Assembly: GCF_927798115.1 (NCBI RefSeq)
Contig: NZ_CAKMMG010000009.1
Location: 124,001 to 188,000, forward strand
Reading direction: 5' to 3'
Length of the DNA stretch: 64,000 bases
From: Paenibacillus auburnensis
Lineage (GTDB): Bacteria > Bacillota > Bacilli > Paenibacillales > Paenibacillaceae
The notes under the pieces are model-generated. The model saw nothing but the letters and a program-made list of their open reading frames with translations, did no database searches and was not told the DNA's origin. The translations under genes were made by a program, and so were the position numbers. Positions 53,649 through 63,041 of this stretch are shown here, in pieces. Positions within the stretch are counted from its first letter, which is position 1. Each line of letters starts with the position of its first letter.

Positions 53649-54635
53649 ATGATTACTCAAGGGAAAAGGAGTGCTGTCAGTACGGTGCAGAGCCAGCCGG
53701 TGCGGCTCCCCGCCAAGAAAGGCTCCGTATTCAAGCATTTGCTGAAGCATAAGGTGCTGCTGCTCATGCTGTTGCCGGGCGTTGTTTTTTTGCTCATCAA
53801 CAATTACCTGCCGATGTTCGGGATTATCATTGCCTTCAAGAATATCAATTACGTGGACGGGATACTGGGCAGCCCGTGGGTCGGACTGGATAACTTCAGG
53901 TTCCTGTTCGCCACCTCGGATGCATGGATCATAACCCGCAACACGGTGCTGTACAATTTCGTGTTTATCATTCTCAATCTGGTCTTTGCGGTATCGATCG
54001 CGATTGCCCTGAATGAGCTTAGAAATAAGCTGGCTGCTAAATTTTATCAGAGCATCATGTTCTTCCCCTACTTTTTGTCCATGGTCGTGGTCAGCTACCT
54101 CGTGTTCGCTTTTCTCAATGTTGAATACGGTTTCATTAATAAAGGCGTACTGTCCCTGTTCGGGCTTAATGAGCTGAACTGGTATTCCGAGCCGAAGTAC
54201 TGGCCGTTCATTCTGCCGCTGATTAATCTCTGGAAAGGGGTCGGCTATGGCTGTGTAATTTATCTCGCGGCGATCATCGGCATTGACTCCGAGTATTATG
54301 AGGCCGCACTGATCGACGGTGCTAGCAAGTGGAAGCAGATCCTGCATATCACGATTCCGCTGATCCGACCGGTCATCATCATCACCACCATTCTGGCGAT
54401 CGGCGGCATTTTCCGCTCCGACTTCGGGCTGTTCTACCAGACAACGCTGAATTCCGGGGCACTCTATCCGACAACGCTCGTCATTGATACCTACGTCTAC
54501 AATGCGCTGATCAACATGGGCAATCTCGGCATGTCCGCAGCAGCAGGCTTATATCAGTCACTGGTCGGATTTTTCCTGGTGCTGGGCTCGAACTGGATCG
54601 TGCGCAAGGTCGACAAGGACCAGGCTGTTTTCTAA
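53649..54635 (+). CDS. Carbohydrate ABC importer permease (LplB type)
   Basis: This 328-aa permease has about six transmembrane helices and a charged N-terminal tail. The EAA loop is EAALIDGASKWKQILHITIP. AGGAGG lies about 8 nt before the ATG. It is the first gene of a set continuing with an LplC-type permease, a lipoprotein binding protein, a secreted glycosidase, and probably the GH3 and GH105 genes. Expected to import oligosaccharides released by the secreted enzyme. Confidence 0.92.
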   Translation: MITQGKRSAVSTVQSQPVRLPAKKGSVFKHLLKHKVLLLMLLPGVVFLLINNYLPMFGIIIAFKNINYVDGILGSPWVGLDNFRFLFATSDAWIITRNTVLYNFVFIILNLVFAVSIAIALNELRNKLAAKFYQSIMFFPYFLSMVVVSYLVFAFLNVEYGFINKGVLSLFGLNELNWYSEPKYWPFILPLINLWKGVGYGCVIYLAAIIGIDSEYYEAALIDGASKWKQILHITIPLIRPVIIITTILAIGGIFRSDFGLFYQTTLNSGALYPTTLVIDTYVYNALINMGNLGMSAAAGLYQSLVGFFLVLGSNWIVRKVDKDQAVF

Positions 54636-54665
54636 AAAAAGAAGGATTAGGAGGAGAGAAATGCT

Positions 54666-55559
54666 GTGACCAATAATGAAATCTCCAAGTTCACGAATAT
54701 GCTGCTCCATCTTATATTTATCATCCTGACGATCACCTGCCTGCTGCCGATTGTACTGGTCTTCATGATCTCCATTACCGATTACGATACGATTGTGCTG
54801 AACGGTTATCAATTTTTCCCGGAGAAGTTCAGTCTGGAGGCGTATAGCTATATCTTTAAGGATTACACCGTTATTGTAAAAGCCTATGGGGTGTCCATTT
54901 TTGTCACAGTGATCGGCACACTTCTGAGTGTATTTATCTCTTCGCTGTATGCCTATCCGATCTCCCGGGCGGACTTCAAATACCGCGGCATCTTTGCCTT
55001 TCTGATCTTTTTTACAATGCTGTTCGGCGGGGGCCTGGTGCCCTGGTACATGGTGTACACGCAGGTGCTCGATCTCAAAAACTCGGTCTGGGCGCTGATC
55101 GTCCCGATGCTGCTCTCCCCGTTCAATGTGCTGATTATGAAAACCTATTTCCAGATGTCCGTGCCGCCGGCATTGATCGAAGCCTCCAAAATTGACGGGG
55201 CCGGCGAGCTGAGAACCTTTTTCCGGATCGTTTTCCCGCTGTCCCTGCCGGTCTTTGCCACGATAGGGCTGTTCAACACTCTGCATTACTGGAACGACTG
55301 GTTCAACAGCATGATCTTCATCACCGATACAGACCTTTATTCCCTTCAGTACCTGATGTATAAAATGATCTCCCAGGCGGACTATTTGAGCCGCAACGGT
55401 GCTCTGATCCAGGGCTCGGCCACCGAGCTGGCCAAACTTCCGGGGGAGACGATCCGCATGGCAATGGCCCTGATCGGCATTGGTCCGATTGTGCTGGCGT
55501 ATCCGTTTTTCCAGCGCTATTTCATCAGAGGCTTAACGCTCGGCTCCATTAAAGGCTAA
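54666..55559 (+). CDS. Carbohydrate ABC importer permease (LplC type)
   Basis: This 297-aa partner permease has about six helices, the EAA loop EASKIDGAGELRTFFRIVFP, and a C-terminus FIRGLTLGSIKG. The GTG start follows GGAGG (54650-54654) at 11 nt. An out-of-frame ATG at 54661 lies at the ideal 6-nt spacing, but it opens only ATG CTG TGA, whose stop overlaps the GTG. Ribosomes may therefore reinitiate at the GTG. An in-frame ATG three codons later is another possible start. Confidence 0.9.
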   Translation: MTNNEISKFTNMLLHLIFIILTITCLLPIVLVFMISITDYDTIVLNGYQFFPEKFSLEAYSYIFKDYTVIVKAYGVSIFVTVIGTLLSVFISSLYAYPISRADFKYRGIFAFLIFFTMLFGGGLVPWYMVYTQVLDLKNSVWALIVPMLLSPFNVLIMKTYFQMSVPPALIEASKIDGAGELRTFFRIVFPLSLPVFATIGLFNTLHYWNDWFNSMIFITDTDLYSLQYLMYKMISQADYLSRNGALIQGSATELAKLPGETIRMAMALIGIGPIVLAYPFFQRYFIRGLTLGSIKG

Positions 55560-55614
55560 CCTCGGCTGACGCCGATTAGCATATATTTTTCAAGTAAGAG
55601 GGAGGAAAAGAGTA

Positions 55615-57165
55615 ATGGCAATTAAAAAAGGCACGGGTCTAATGCTATCACTTGTTTTGATGATCGGACTTACACTAAGCGGGTGTGGAGGAAATAATAA
55701 CAACACCAACAATGCCGCCGCCCCTGAGGCTACGGCCAAAAGCACCACCGCTCCAGCTGCCAGCCCGAGCGAAACTGCTGCCCCCACCGAAAAAACGAAT
55801 GAGCTGGAACAGGTGGAACTGTCCCTGTATCTGCCCGGCGGCCCGGATAAGGATGTAGCGTCCGTAGAGCAGGAGATCAATGCTTATTTAAAGGATAAAA
55901 TCAACGCCACCATCAAGATCAACCAGCTGAGCTGGGATAAACCGGCCGACAAAGTTAATCTGATGATCCAGTCCGGTGAAGTCTTCGACATGGTCTATAC
56001 CTGGAACTTCATGACCAATGCCGCGAAGGGCGCTTATGCCCCGCTGGAGGATTTGCTGGATAAGTACGCCAAAGAAACCAAAGCACAGATTAATCCGGCG
56101 TATCTGCAGGCTGCCACTGTAAACGGACATTTGTATGCGGTTCCAACGGAAAAAGAACTGGGCCAGTCGGTCGGGTTTGCCTTTGATAAAGCGATCGTCG
56201 ATAAATACGGCTTTGATGTGAACAGCATTACGAAGCTGGAAGATATTGAACCAATGCTCAAGGTCATTAAGGAAAAAGAGCCGGGCATGTCCCCCTTGTT
56301 CATGAACCATACGGACAGCCTGAACTGGTTCACAGCATATCCGGAAAGCGAGGACCTCGACGGCAGTAATGAAATTCCGACCCTGCTGGATTACAAAACG
56401 ATGAAGGTATTCAACGAATACGATACTCCGGAAATCCTGGAACGGCTGAAGCTGATCCGCAAATGGTACGAAGCCGGCTATATCAATAAGAATGGGGCCA
56501 CGGACAAAACCGAGCTGAAGGATGCTGTGAAAAGCGGCAAAGCCTGGTTCGTCTACGGCAATATGAACCCGACCTCCACCAACGACTGGACACGTCTGGC
56601 CGAGAAACCGATGATTATCAAAACCCTTCTCCCGGTGCAGGTAGGCACGAAGAGCCTGCAGGGCTCGATGCTGGCCATCTCCAGAACCTCCAAGAATCCG
56701 GAACGGGCGATGATGTTCATCAACCTGATTCACACCGATCCTGTACTCTATAACCTGCTCACCTTCGGCATTGAAGGCAAACACTACAAGAAGCTGGATG
56801 CGAACACTGTAGAGTTCATTCCGGACAGCGGCTACAATTCCGTCTCATCCTGGATGATTGGGAATGTGCTGCTCAACTACCTGAATAAAGATGAAGATCC
56901 GAGACGGGTACAGCTGTACAAAGACTGGAATGCGAATTCCAAAACCTCACCTGTCATCGGCTTCGTCTTTGATTCCACGAAGGTGCAGTCGCAGATCGGG
57001 GCGCTGATCAATATTACGAAGCAGTATAAGAACACCCTGTACTCCGGGGAAAAAGATCCTGAACCGATCCTGAAGGAAATGAACAGCAAGCTGAAGGCTG
57101 CCGGACTGGATGCGGTAATCAACGAGATTCAAACGCAAATGGATGCATTTCTGGCCGCCAAATAA
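55615..57165 (+). CDS. Lipoprotein substrate-binding protein (LplA/YtcQ type)
   Basis: This 516-aa extracellular binding protein has a lipoprotein signal ending at LTLSGC with Cys24, then an Asn/Ala/Thr/Pro tether of about 40 residues. The mature domain starts at VELSLYLPGGPDKD and has the long LplA-type two-lobe layout (KWYEAGYINKNG, PERAMMFINLIHTDP). GAGGAAAAGAG lies before the ATG. It lies 55 nt after the permease pair and probably serves them. A stable hairpin follows at 57185-57236. Confidence 0.92.
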   Translation: MAIKKGTGLMLSLVLMIGLTLSGCGGNNNNTNNAAAPEATAKSTTAPAASPSETAAPTEKTNELEQVELSLYLPGGPDKDVASVEQEINAYLKDKINATIKINQLSWDKPADKVNLMIQSGEVFDMVYTWNFMTNAAKGAYAPLEDLLDKYAKETKAQINPAYLQAATVNGHLYAVPTEKELGQSVGFAFDKAIVDKYGFDVNSITKLEDIEPMLKVIKEKEPGMSPLFMNHTDSLNWFTAYPESEDLDGSNEIPTLLDYKTMKVFNEYDTPEILERLKLIRKWYEAGYINKNGATDKTELKDAVKSGKAWFVYGNMNPTSTNDWTRLAEKPMIIKTLLPVQVGTKSLQGSMLAISRTSKNPERAMMFINLIHTDPVLYNLLTFGIEGKHYKKLDANTVEFIPDSGYNSVSSWMIGNVLLNYLNKDEDPRRVQLYKDWNANSKTSPVIGFVFDSTKVQSQIGALINITKQYKNTLYSGEKDPEPILKEMNSKLKAAGLDAVINEIQTQMDAFLAAK

Positions 57166-57184
57166 GAAACTGAAGCAGTAGCAG

Positions 57185-57236
57185 ACCCGGTCTCCGGCAA
57201 GCGTCGTGAATTTAGCCGCTTGCCCGGTTACCGGGT
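57185..57236 (+). terminator. Intercistronic hairpin after the binding-protein gene
   Basis: ACCCGGT (57185-57191) pairs with ACCGGGT (57230-57236), and inside it GGCAAGCG (57196-57203) pairs with CGCTTGCC (57217-57224). No T-run follows, so it looks like a processing or stabilising structure rather than a full terminator. Confidence 0.55.
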
Positions 57237-57299
57237 ATTCATATTCGCAGAGCCAGCACTTGGGGTGCCCTAATCTTATTTAGAGAAGAGGGTGTTAAT

Positions 57300-60200
57300 G
57301 TGCGAATTCATAAAAGTACAGCGAAACTGCTTATTCTGTTAATGGTAATGACCACGTTTATTGCGCCAGGCGGACCAGGGGTAAAAGCTGCCTCAACCTC
57401 TGCCACGGCTATGTTGGAAGTACAGCCAAATGCAGAGCCGGTGGAGCAGGTCTCAAGCCCGGATACGGTAAACAGCGCTACTTACGAACCGCCAATGAGC
57501 TTGTTGTGGCAGGTAGGTAACAAGAACAACAGCTCGTCTGAATTTGCCGATTATAACAACGTATACAGCAATGTATACAGTAGTGTATATGATAACGTAT
57601 ATGGATCTGTATATGAAAAAGCATTTAGCGAAAAGCTAACTCTCCCCGTACCTCCCGCAAGGTGGAGCACGATCTCCAAAGGAATGAAGCAAGATGCCAA
57701 CGGCACAATGAAGCTTACTTACCAGCTGGCTCAGGTTCCTGAGCATGGGATTCAATTCAGCTTCAAGGTCATTGATGCAAGCACGGCTATTCCCCAGCTG
57801 GCTGTATTCTCCAACGGCCTGATGAGCGGGCTGATTCAAATTACCGGCTTGAATAATGGTGAAACCGCTTTAACGAACACCTGGAAGCAGACCTACAAGC
57901 TCTATATCCCCAAGGAACAGCTGCATATCGGCAAAAATGTGCTTACGCTGGCTGTAGACCGCGGCCTTTACGCGGACCCGCAGGCCCCCGGGTATTCTGG
58001 AGACCAATATTTATGGTTCGAATGGGATTATTTCAGGCTGGATGCATTAAATGCGCCGGCGCTTGAGCCGGTTCATGGCCGGTATATCCATCTGGGCAGC
58101 ACCTTGGCCGCGTCTACTTTCAAATATGATGAGAATGCGATCCGCCATCTGGCCCCGATGACCAAATGGATGGGTATTGCCTATAGCGGCAACTGGATGC
58201 GGGCCTCCTTCTGGTCGGACACAAGCAGCGGCTGGGACCCGCAGGGGCGCACTTATCTGACGGCACTGCGTGATCTTAATCTGGAGCCGATGGTGAATAT
58301 TATCGGCGGCAACTGGAAGAGCAACACGGAGCTGGCGGGCGGCACGATACCAGCGGCACTGAGGAGCTATTATGCTGCTTTTGTCAGCAAATTCGGCGAC
58401 CTGTATCAGTATGCCGAGACGGGCAATGAGCCGGGACTGTTCGGCTGGGCCCAGCAGGCCGTGGTGGCGACCCATGAACTGATGAAGGAGGAGCGGCAGA
58501 GTAACAACCAGCCTTACCTTAAGATTGTGGCACCGGGCTGGGCGTATTGGCCTTATAACGGGACACCCGACGGCTGGGAACGGGATGCGGAGCAGCGCCG
58601 GGAGATTGAAGAGCTGTCTGATGTGACTAACGGGCACAGCTATGGCGGTACAGGCGTGCAGCCGCTGCCTGGCGCCAGTCTTTATGAGAATCTGCGCGTA
58701 TATAATCAATCGGATGAGGGCTTTGGCAAAGAAATGGCGATGAGCGAGACCGGCGCCAATGACAATCATTCCGACAACACCAAATACGGCACATATGCTT
58801 ACAGGTTTGCCGCTGCCTTTGACCGGGAGATGCGCGGCGACATCGGTTATGCGGACCATATTATGCAGCATGCAGCCTTCTTCAATGACGGTACGGAATT
58901 TGGACTGTTCGACTCCGGCATCAACTGGAATACTCACCGGTTTGAAGATACGGTGGCCGTGCCAGCCAATCAGAATGAGGGGGAAGAGACAAGGCTGAAG
59001 ACCTTCCGCAGATTGGCTGCAGCGTACGCGACCCATGGAAGACCGCTCAGCTACAAGGTGGTGAATACCTTTGCCTTGACCGGCAAAAAAGCCTATTTCC
59101 GCGCAGTCGATACCTCGGCGCTCGGCACCTCAACCATTGGAGCATCGGCGGATAAAATCCTGCTGAACTTCGTCAACTTCGAGAAGGAGCCGTTGACGAT
59201 GCGGGTGAAGGTGACGATGCCGGCCAGCGGAACCTACACCGGAGAAGTGTTCGGGGCAGGCAACAGCTATGCTGCTGCACACTCTACTGTGCAGCTCACG
59301 GCAACCCCATATCTTACCCTTAACGTGACTCTGGGGGCCGGCGAAACGGTGCAGTATATCCTGGATGAACTGGAGACAACCGCTCCTACTATTCCAACCG
59401 GTGTTGCTGCGGCGGCTGTAAGCCATGAACAGATCAGAGTGAGCTGGAATGCTTCGACCGACAATGATACGGTGACCGGATACCGCGTATTCCGGGATGG
59501 AGGAACAGAGCCGGTGATGACCGTGCCGGGACAGCTTACGTTTTTCGATGATTACAGCGTTGCCCCGGAAACAGCGTACAGCTACAGGGTGCAGGCAGTG
59601 GATGACTCGGGCAACGTGTCTGCCTTAACGCCTGACGTGTCGGCGACTACTCTGGCAATGCCTATTACACCGCATGTGGCGGGGGACCCTACGAAATTCG
59701 AGGCGGAGGCTGCTGCGTTTGCCCTGCCGTTAAGAATCGGCACCAACAACCTCGCTTCCGGTAAAAAGGTTGTGGAGCAAACCCATGGCGGTCCGATTTC
59801 GATCCAGGGCTTCTATTCAGCCTCCGGCGGCAGTTATACCTTAACTATTGCATATGCCTCCAATCAGGATTCGAAGAAGAATATTTATGTCAACGGGCAA
59901 AAGCTCTCCACCATTTCGCTGCCGACCACAGGAAGCTGGACCAGCAATATTACAGCCAGACAGTATGGCATCACACTTCAGCCGGGGTATAACACGATTA
60001 CCTTTACTTCGGGCGGTAACGGGGCGAATCTCGATTACTTCAGGCTGGAGGAGGGGGCCTTTGTTCCGGTGTCAGCCTGGTATACGGTAGCGCATGACAA
60101 TGCTTATATCGACTATAGCGGCTTTGAGCCGGCTCCGAACGGAGTGTCTCATGTGACCTATTCGCCGGATGCCACGGCGGTGCTTAATTTTAACGGTATC

Positions 60201-60857
60201 GGCGTCCGCTGGAGATCTAACATCAAGAGCGATATGGGCAGCGCGGATGTCTATGTGGATGGAGAACTGAAGGGAACCGTGGTTATTCCGCAGGCCGGTC
60301 TTGAGGGCGATAACAAGATTGTCTACGAACTGACCGGACTGGATTACGGGCTGCACCGGATTGAAATCATCGCGCGTGAGGGAACAGTTATGGTCAGCAG
60401 CTTCGAGTTCGAGGGGTATGAACAGACGCTGCCCGTCCCGAATCCCGATTTGACTGTTACGGATGTCGGCTGGAATATCGTGAACAGCGACGGTACGCCG
60501 TCCAGCCATACGACACCTCAGTTGGGGGACTCCTTAATCTTCTGGGCCAAGGTCAAAAACATCGGAGTACGCCCGACCCCGCTGAACGCCTCCACCGGGC
60601 TTGGCCAGATTACGGGTGGCGCTTTCTCCGTCAATGGCGGGGTGGTCTCCTGGTCGGATACGAACAACAGCATCATCCAGCCGGGGGAAGAGATTACACT
60701 GACCGCGAACAGCAGCGCCCAGGGAACACCGCGCTGGACGGTCCCGACGATCGGCGATTTCACGGTCCAATTTTTCGTTAATGATATCTGGCGTTACGAG
60801 GAAATGAACAAGGAGAACAATAAATTATCTGAGACGCTGCATATTAGCCTGCCCTGA
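57300..60857 (+). CDS. Secreted multidomain glycoside hydrolase-like protein (clan GH-A-type barrel, FN3, CBM, CARDB modules)
   Basis: This 1185-aa secreted protein has a GTG start at 57300, chosen because it opens a clean signal peptide ending near GVKA; an out-of-frame ATG overlaps it. Order by residue: Tyr-rich tetrapeptide repeat inside an N-terminal beta domain (about 60-250, starting LLWQVGNKNNSSSEF, reminiscent of rhamnogalacturonan-lyase accessory domains); a TIM barrel-like region (about 280-600) with candidate acid/base Glu377 (ETGNEPG) and nucleophile Glu483 (MSETGAND); an FN3 domain (about 695-785); a CBM6/35-like sandwich (about 800-920); a second sandwich (about 925-1040); and a CARDB-like domain (about 1045-1185). 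No SLH anchor. It probably starts extracellular breakdown of the glycan imported by the neighbouring permeases. The GH family was not identified. Confidence 0.82.
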   Translation: MRIHKSTAKLLILLMVMTTFIAPGGPGVKAASTSATAMLEVQPNAEPVEQVSSPDTVNSATYEPPMSLLWQVGNKNNSSSEFADYNNVYSNVYSSVYDNVYGSVYEKAFSEKLTLPVPPARWSTISKGMKQDANGTMKLTYQLAQVPEHGIQFSFKVIDASTAIPQLAVFSNGLMSGLIQITGLNNGETALTNTWKQTYKLYIPKEQLHIGKNVLTLAVDRGLYADPQAPGYSGDQYLWFEWDYFRLDALNAPALEPVHGRYIHLGSTLAASTFKYDENAIRHLAPMTKWMGIAYSGNWMRASFWSDTSSGWDPQGRTYLTALRDLNLEPMVNIIGGNWKSNTELAGGTIPAALRSYYAAFVSKFGDLYQYAETGNEPGLFGWAQQAVVATHELMKEERQSNNQPYLKIVAPGWAYWPYNGTPDGWERDAEQRREIEELSDVTNGHSYGGTGVQPLPGASLYENLRVYNQSDEGFGKEMAMSETGANDNHSDNTKYGTYAYRFAAAFDREMRGDIGYADHIMQHAAFFNDGTEFGLFDSGINWNTHRFEDTVAVPANQNEGEETRLKTFRRLAAAYATHGRPLSYKVVNTFALTGKKAYFRAVDTSALGTSTIGASADKILLNFVNFEKEPLTMRVKVTMPASGTYTGEVFGAGNSYAAAHSTVQLTATPYLTLNVTLGAGETVQYILDELETTAPTIPTGVAAAAVSHEQIRVSWNASTDNDTVTGYRVFRDGGTEPVMTVPGQLTFFDDYSVAPETAYSYRVQAVDDSGNVSALTPDVSATTLAMPITPHVAGDPTKFEAEAAAFALPLRIGTNNLASGKKVVEQTHGGPISIQGFYSASGGSYTLTIAYASNQDSKKNIYVNGQKLSTISLPTTGSWTSNITARQYGITLQPGYNTITFTSGGNGANLDYFRLEEGAFVPVSAWYTVAHDNAYIDYSGFEPAPNGVSHVTYSPDATAVLNFNGIGVRWRSNIKSDMGSADVYVDGELKGTVVIPQAGLEGDNKIVYELTGLDYGLHRIEIIAREGTVMVSSFEFEGYEQTLPVPNPDLTVTDVGWNIVNSDGTPSSHTTPQLGDSLIFWAKVKNIGVRPTPLNASTGLGQITGGAFSVNGGVVSWSDTNNSIIQPGEEITLTANSSAQGTPRWTVPTIGDFTVQFFVNDIWRYEEMNKENNKLSETLHISLP

Positions 60858-61031
60858 CCGTGGAGAGGAGCCAGGGAGCATTGATTAGACAGCTTAATCG
60901 GACTGTGGAGATTAGAGAGTAATTATCATCCTGCGGTGATGAACAGGCAACCCCCGCCTCCCGTTTCCTTGAAGTAACGGGAGGTAGGGTTTGCCGCTAC
61001 ATAAGCTGAATTTAAGCACTTCCTAGAGGCG

Positions 61032-61172
61032 AAAGCGGCGGAGGGGAAGTTTGGAACTGTAGGAGCGAACGCGTCCGCCTTTAGGTTTGGATTTCTACCG
61101 CGAAGAGCGGTCAAAATCAGGAAATCCAAACCTAACAGCGGCCGGAAGTCCAAACATTCCCCGCAGTCCGCG
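61032..61172. repeat. Large nested inverted repeat in a gene-free stretch
   Basis: A 15-bp perfect stem (TTAGGTTTGGATTTC at 61081-61095 with its complement at 61121-61135) encloses ACCGC/GCGGT (61097-61101 and 61107-61111). Around it GGGGAAGTTTGGA (61043-61055) pairs with TCCAAACATTCCCC (61149-61162) with one bulge, with partial pairing further out (GCGG to about 61172). It lies 175 bp after the secreted glycosidase gene and 140 bp before the GH3 gene. No T-run follows. The remaining bases of 60858-61310 show no clear promoter or gene. Confidence 0.85.
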
Positions 61173-61310
61173 TTCATTGCCGATCAGGCAATTCTTAAGT
61201 TTGGCTTATACCTTTATAGAATTTTGAACTTATTTCATAGTTGCCTTTATTTAGAGGCCTGGCGGTATTGGTTACACTTGGAGTAGAAATGACCAGGAGG
61301 AATCGGGATC

Positions 61311-63041
61311 ATGCGGAGGCCGTTAACGAAGGATGAGCAGGATTGGGTGGAGCATACACTACAATCCATGAGTGTGCGGGAAAAGATCGGGCAGACGATG
61401 CAGGACCATGCCGGCCGGCTGCCGTTCAAGGCTACAGATGAGGATGAAGTCAGAGCGTACCTGGAGAAATACCCGGTAGGCAGCTTTTTTATCGGCGGAG
61501 AGGTGATCCAGAAGGCTGCGGGCAAAGCGGGGGAATACCGGGAATGGGTAGAGCTGCTGCAGAGGGTCAGTAAATTCCCGCTGCTGTTTTCCGGTGATCT
61601 GGAATTCGGCGCGGGTTCAGCGGTTAAAAGCCTGACGGCATTCCCGCCGCTGCTTGCGCTCGCTGCAGCTGATGATGAAGCGCTGGCCTACGAATACGGC
61701 AAATATACGGCGATCGAGGGCCGGGCGGCCGGGTTCACCTGGGCGCTGGCGCCGGGGACGGATCTGCTGCTGAACTGGATGAATCCGGTGATCACTACCC
61801 GCTGTCTGGGCGATGAGCCGGGGCGCGCCCAGCGTTTGTCTGCGGCTGTAGTGCGGGGGATGCAGGATTATGGAATCGCCGCTTGCGCCAAGCATTTTCC
61901 GGGCGATGGGGTGGATTACCGGGATCAGCATATCATTACCACGGTCAACAGCCTGCCGGAGGAGGAATGGTGGTCCACCTATGGCAAGGTCTCACAGCAT
62001 TTGATTGATCAAGGGCTTATGTCGTATATGACGGGGCATATTGCTCTTCCCTGGATGGAAGGGGCTGCAGCCCAGGGCCGGAAGCCGGTTCCGGCAACCG
62101 TCTCGCGGCGGATTACTACGGATTTGCTGCGCAGGCGGATGGGCTTTGAAGGCGTGGTGCTTTCCGATGCGCTGGATATGGGCGGATTCCTGGCCTGGGG
62201 AGATTATGAACAGCGGATGGTGGACTGCCTGAACAGCGGGACGGATGTGCTGTTGTGGCCGGGCGTAAGGTATTTTGAAACCATGGAAAAAGCGCTGGCT
62301 CAAGGGACGGTAACGATGGAACGGCTGGATGCCAGTGTGCGGCGGATTCTGGCCATGAAGGCAGAGCTGGGCCTCCAGCATTTGGATGCACAGGGACGCG
62401 ACCCCCTCGCTGTCCCGCTGCTGAATGATAAATTGAAGCCGGAGCAGGACCGACAGGCAAGAGAGCTAAGCAGACAGCTTGCGGAGAAATGTATTACGCT
62501 TGTCCGCAACCGGGCAGATATCCTGCCGCTGGATCCGCAGACGACCCGCAGGGTGCTGGTGATCATGCTGAATAAAGTAACGCAGGGACGGGTCTTTGAA
62601 CGGATGGGGCTGTTCGTTGATCAGCTCCAGGCAAGGGGGCTGCAGGTGGATATTCTCGATGAATTCGAGCCGCTAAATACGCTGCAGAAATGGGAACAAT
62701 CCGGGAACCGCTGGGATGCGGCCTTTGTGCCTTATTTTATGCCGCTGCATGGCATGATGAACTCGGCCCGCCCGGTGGGCGAAGCGGCCAAAGCCATCTG
62801 GGCGCTGCAGCATGCGGAGACGATCCGTCCGATCGGGGTATCTTTTGCCACGCCGTTTCTGCTGAGGGATATGCCGTTCCTCGATACGCTCGTAAATGCC
62901 TATTCGCTGCACGAGGAAACGGTAGAGTTCACGGTCAAAGCCCTGTTCGGAGAAGCTCCGTTTCAGGGACATTCACCCGTTGATGCCGATCCCGAGGAAG
63001 ATTACCTGAGTCCAAGGAGGCTGCAGCATGTCCCACACTAA
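61311..63041 (+). CDS. Glycoside hydrolase family 3 enzyme (NagZ-like catalytic domain)
   Basis: This 576-aa protein has no signal peptide, so it is cytoplasmic. The N-terminal barrel carries KHFPGDGVDYRDQH, the His/Asp dyad loop of beta-N-acetylhexosaminidase-type GH3 enzymes, and GVVLSDALDMGGF with nucleophile Asp286. A smaller alpha/beta domain follows from about 400 (ADILPLDPQTTRRVLVIML). CCAGGAGGAA precedes the ATG. Its end overlaps the GH105 gene by 14 nt, so the two enzymes probably act in sequence on imported oligosaccharides. GH3 members also act on beta-glucosides and xylosides, so the NagZ-like dyad suggests but does not prove an N-acetylated substrate. Confidence 0.9.
   Translation: MRRPLTKDEQDWVEHTLQSMSVREKIGQTMQDHAGRLPFKATDEDEVRAYLEKYPVGSFFIGGEVIQKAAGKAGEYREWVELLQRVSKFPLLFSGDLEFGAGSAVKSLTAFPPLLALAAADDEALAYEYGKYTAIEGRAAGFTWALAPGTDLLLNWMNPVITTRCLGDEPGRAQRLSAAVVRGMQDYGIAACAKHFPGDGVDYRDQHIITTVNSLPEEEWWSTYGKVSQHLIDQGLMSYMTGHIALPWMEGAAAQGRKPVPATVSRRITTDLLRRRMGFEGVVLSDALDMGGFLAWGDYEQRMVDCLNSGTDVLLWPGVRYFETMEKALAQGTVTMERLDASVRRILAMKAELGLQHLDAQGRDPLAVPLLNDKLKPEQDRQARELSRQLAEKCITLVRNRADILPLDPQTTRRVLVIMLNKVTQGRVFERMGLFVDQLQARGLQVDILDEFEPLNTLQKWEQSGNRWDAAFVPYFMPLHGMMNSARPVGEAAKAIWALQHAETIRPIGVSFATPFLLRDMPFLDTLVNAYSLHEETVEFTVKALFGEAPFQGHSPVDADPEEDYLSPRRLQHVPH

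Noticed and set aside
60926..61177. An 83-aa minus-strand open frame
   Set aside because: It lies across the nested inverted repeat; the symmetry of the DNA explains the absence of stops.
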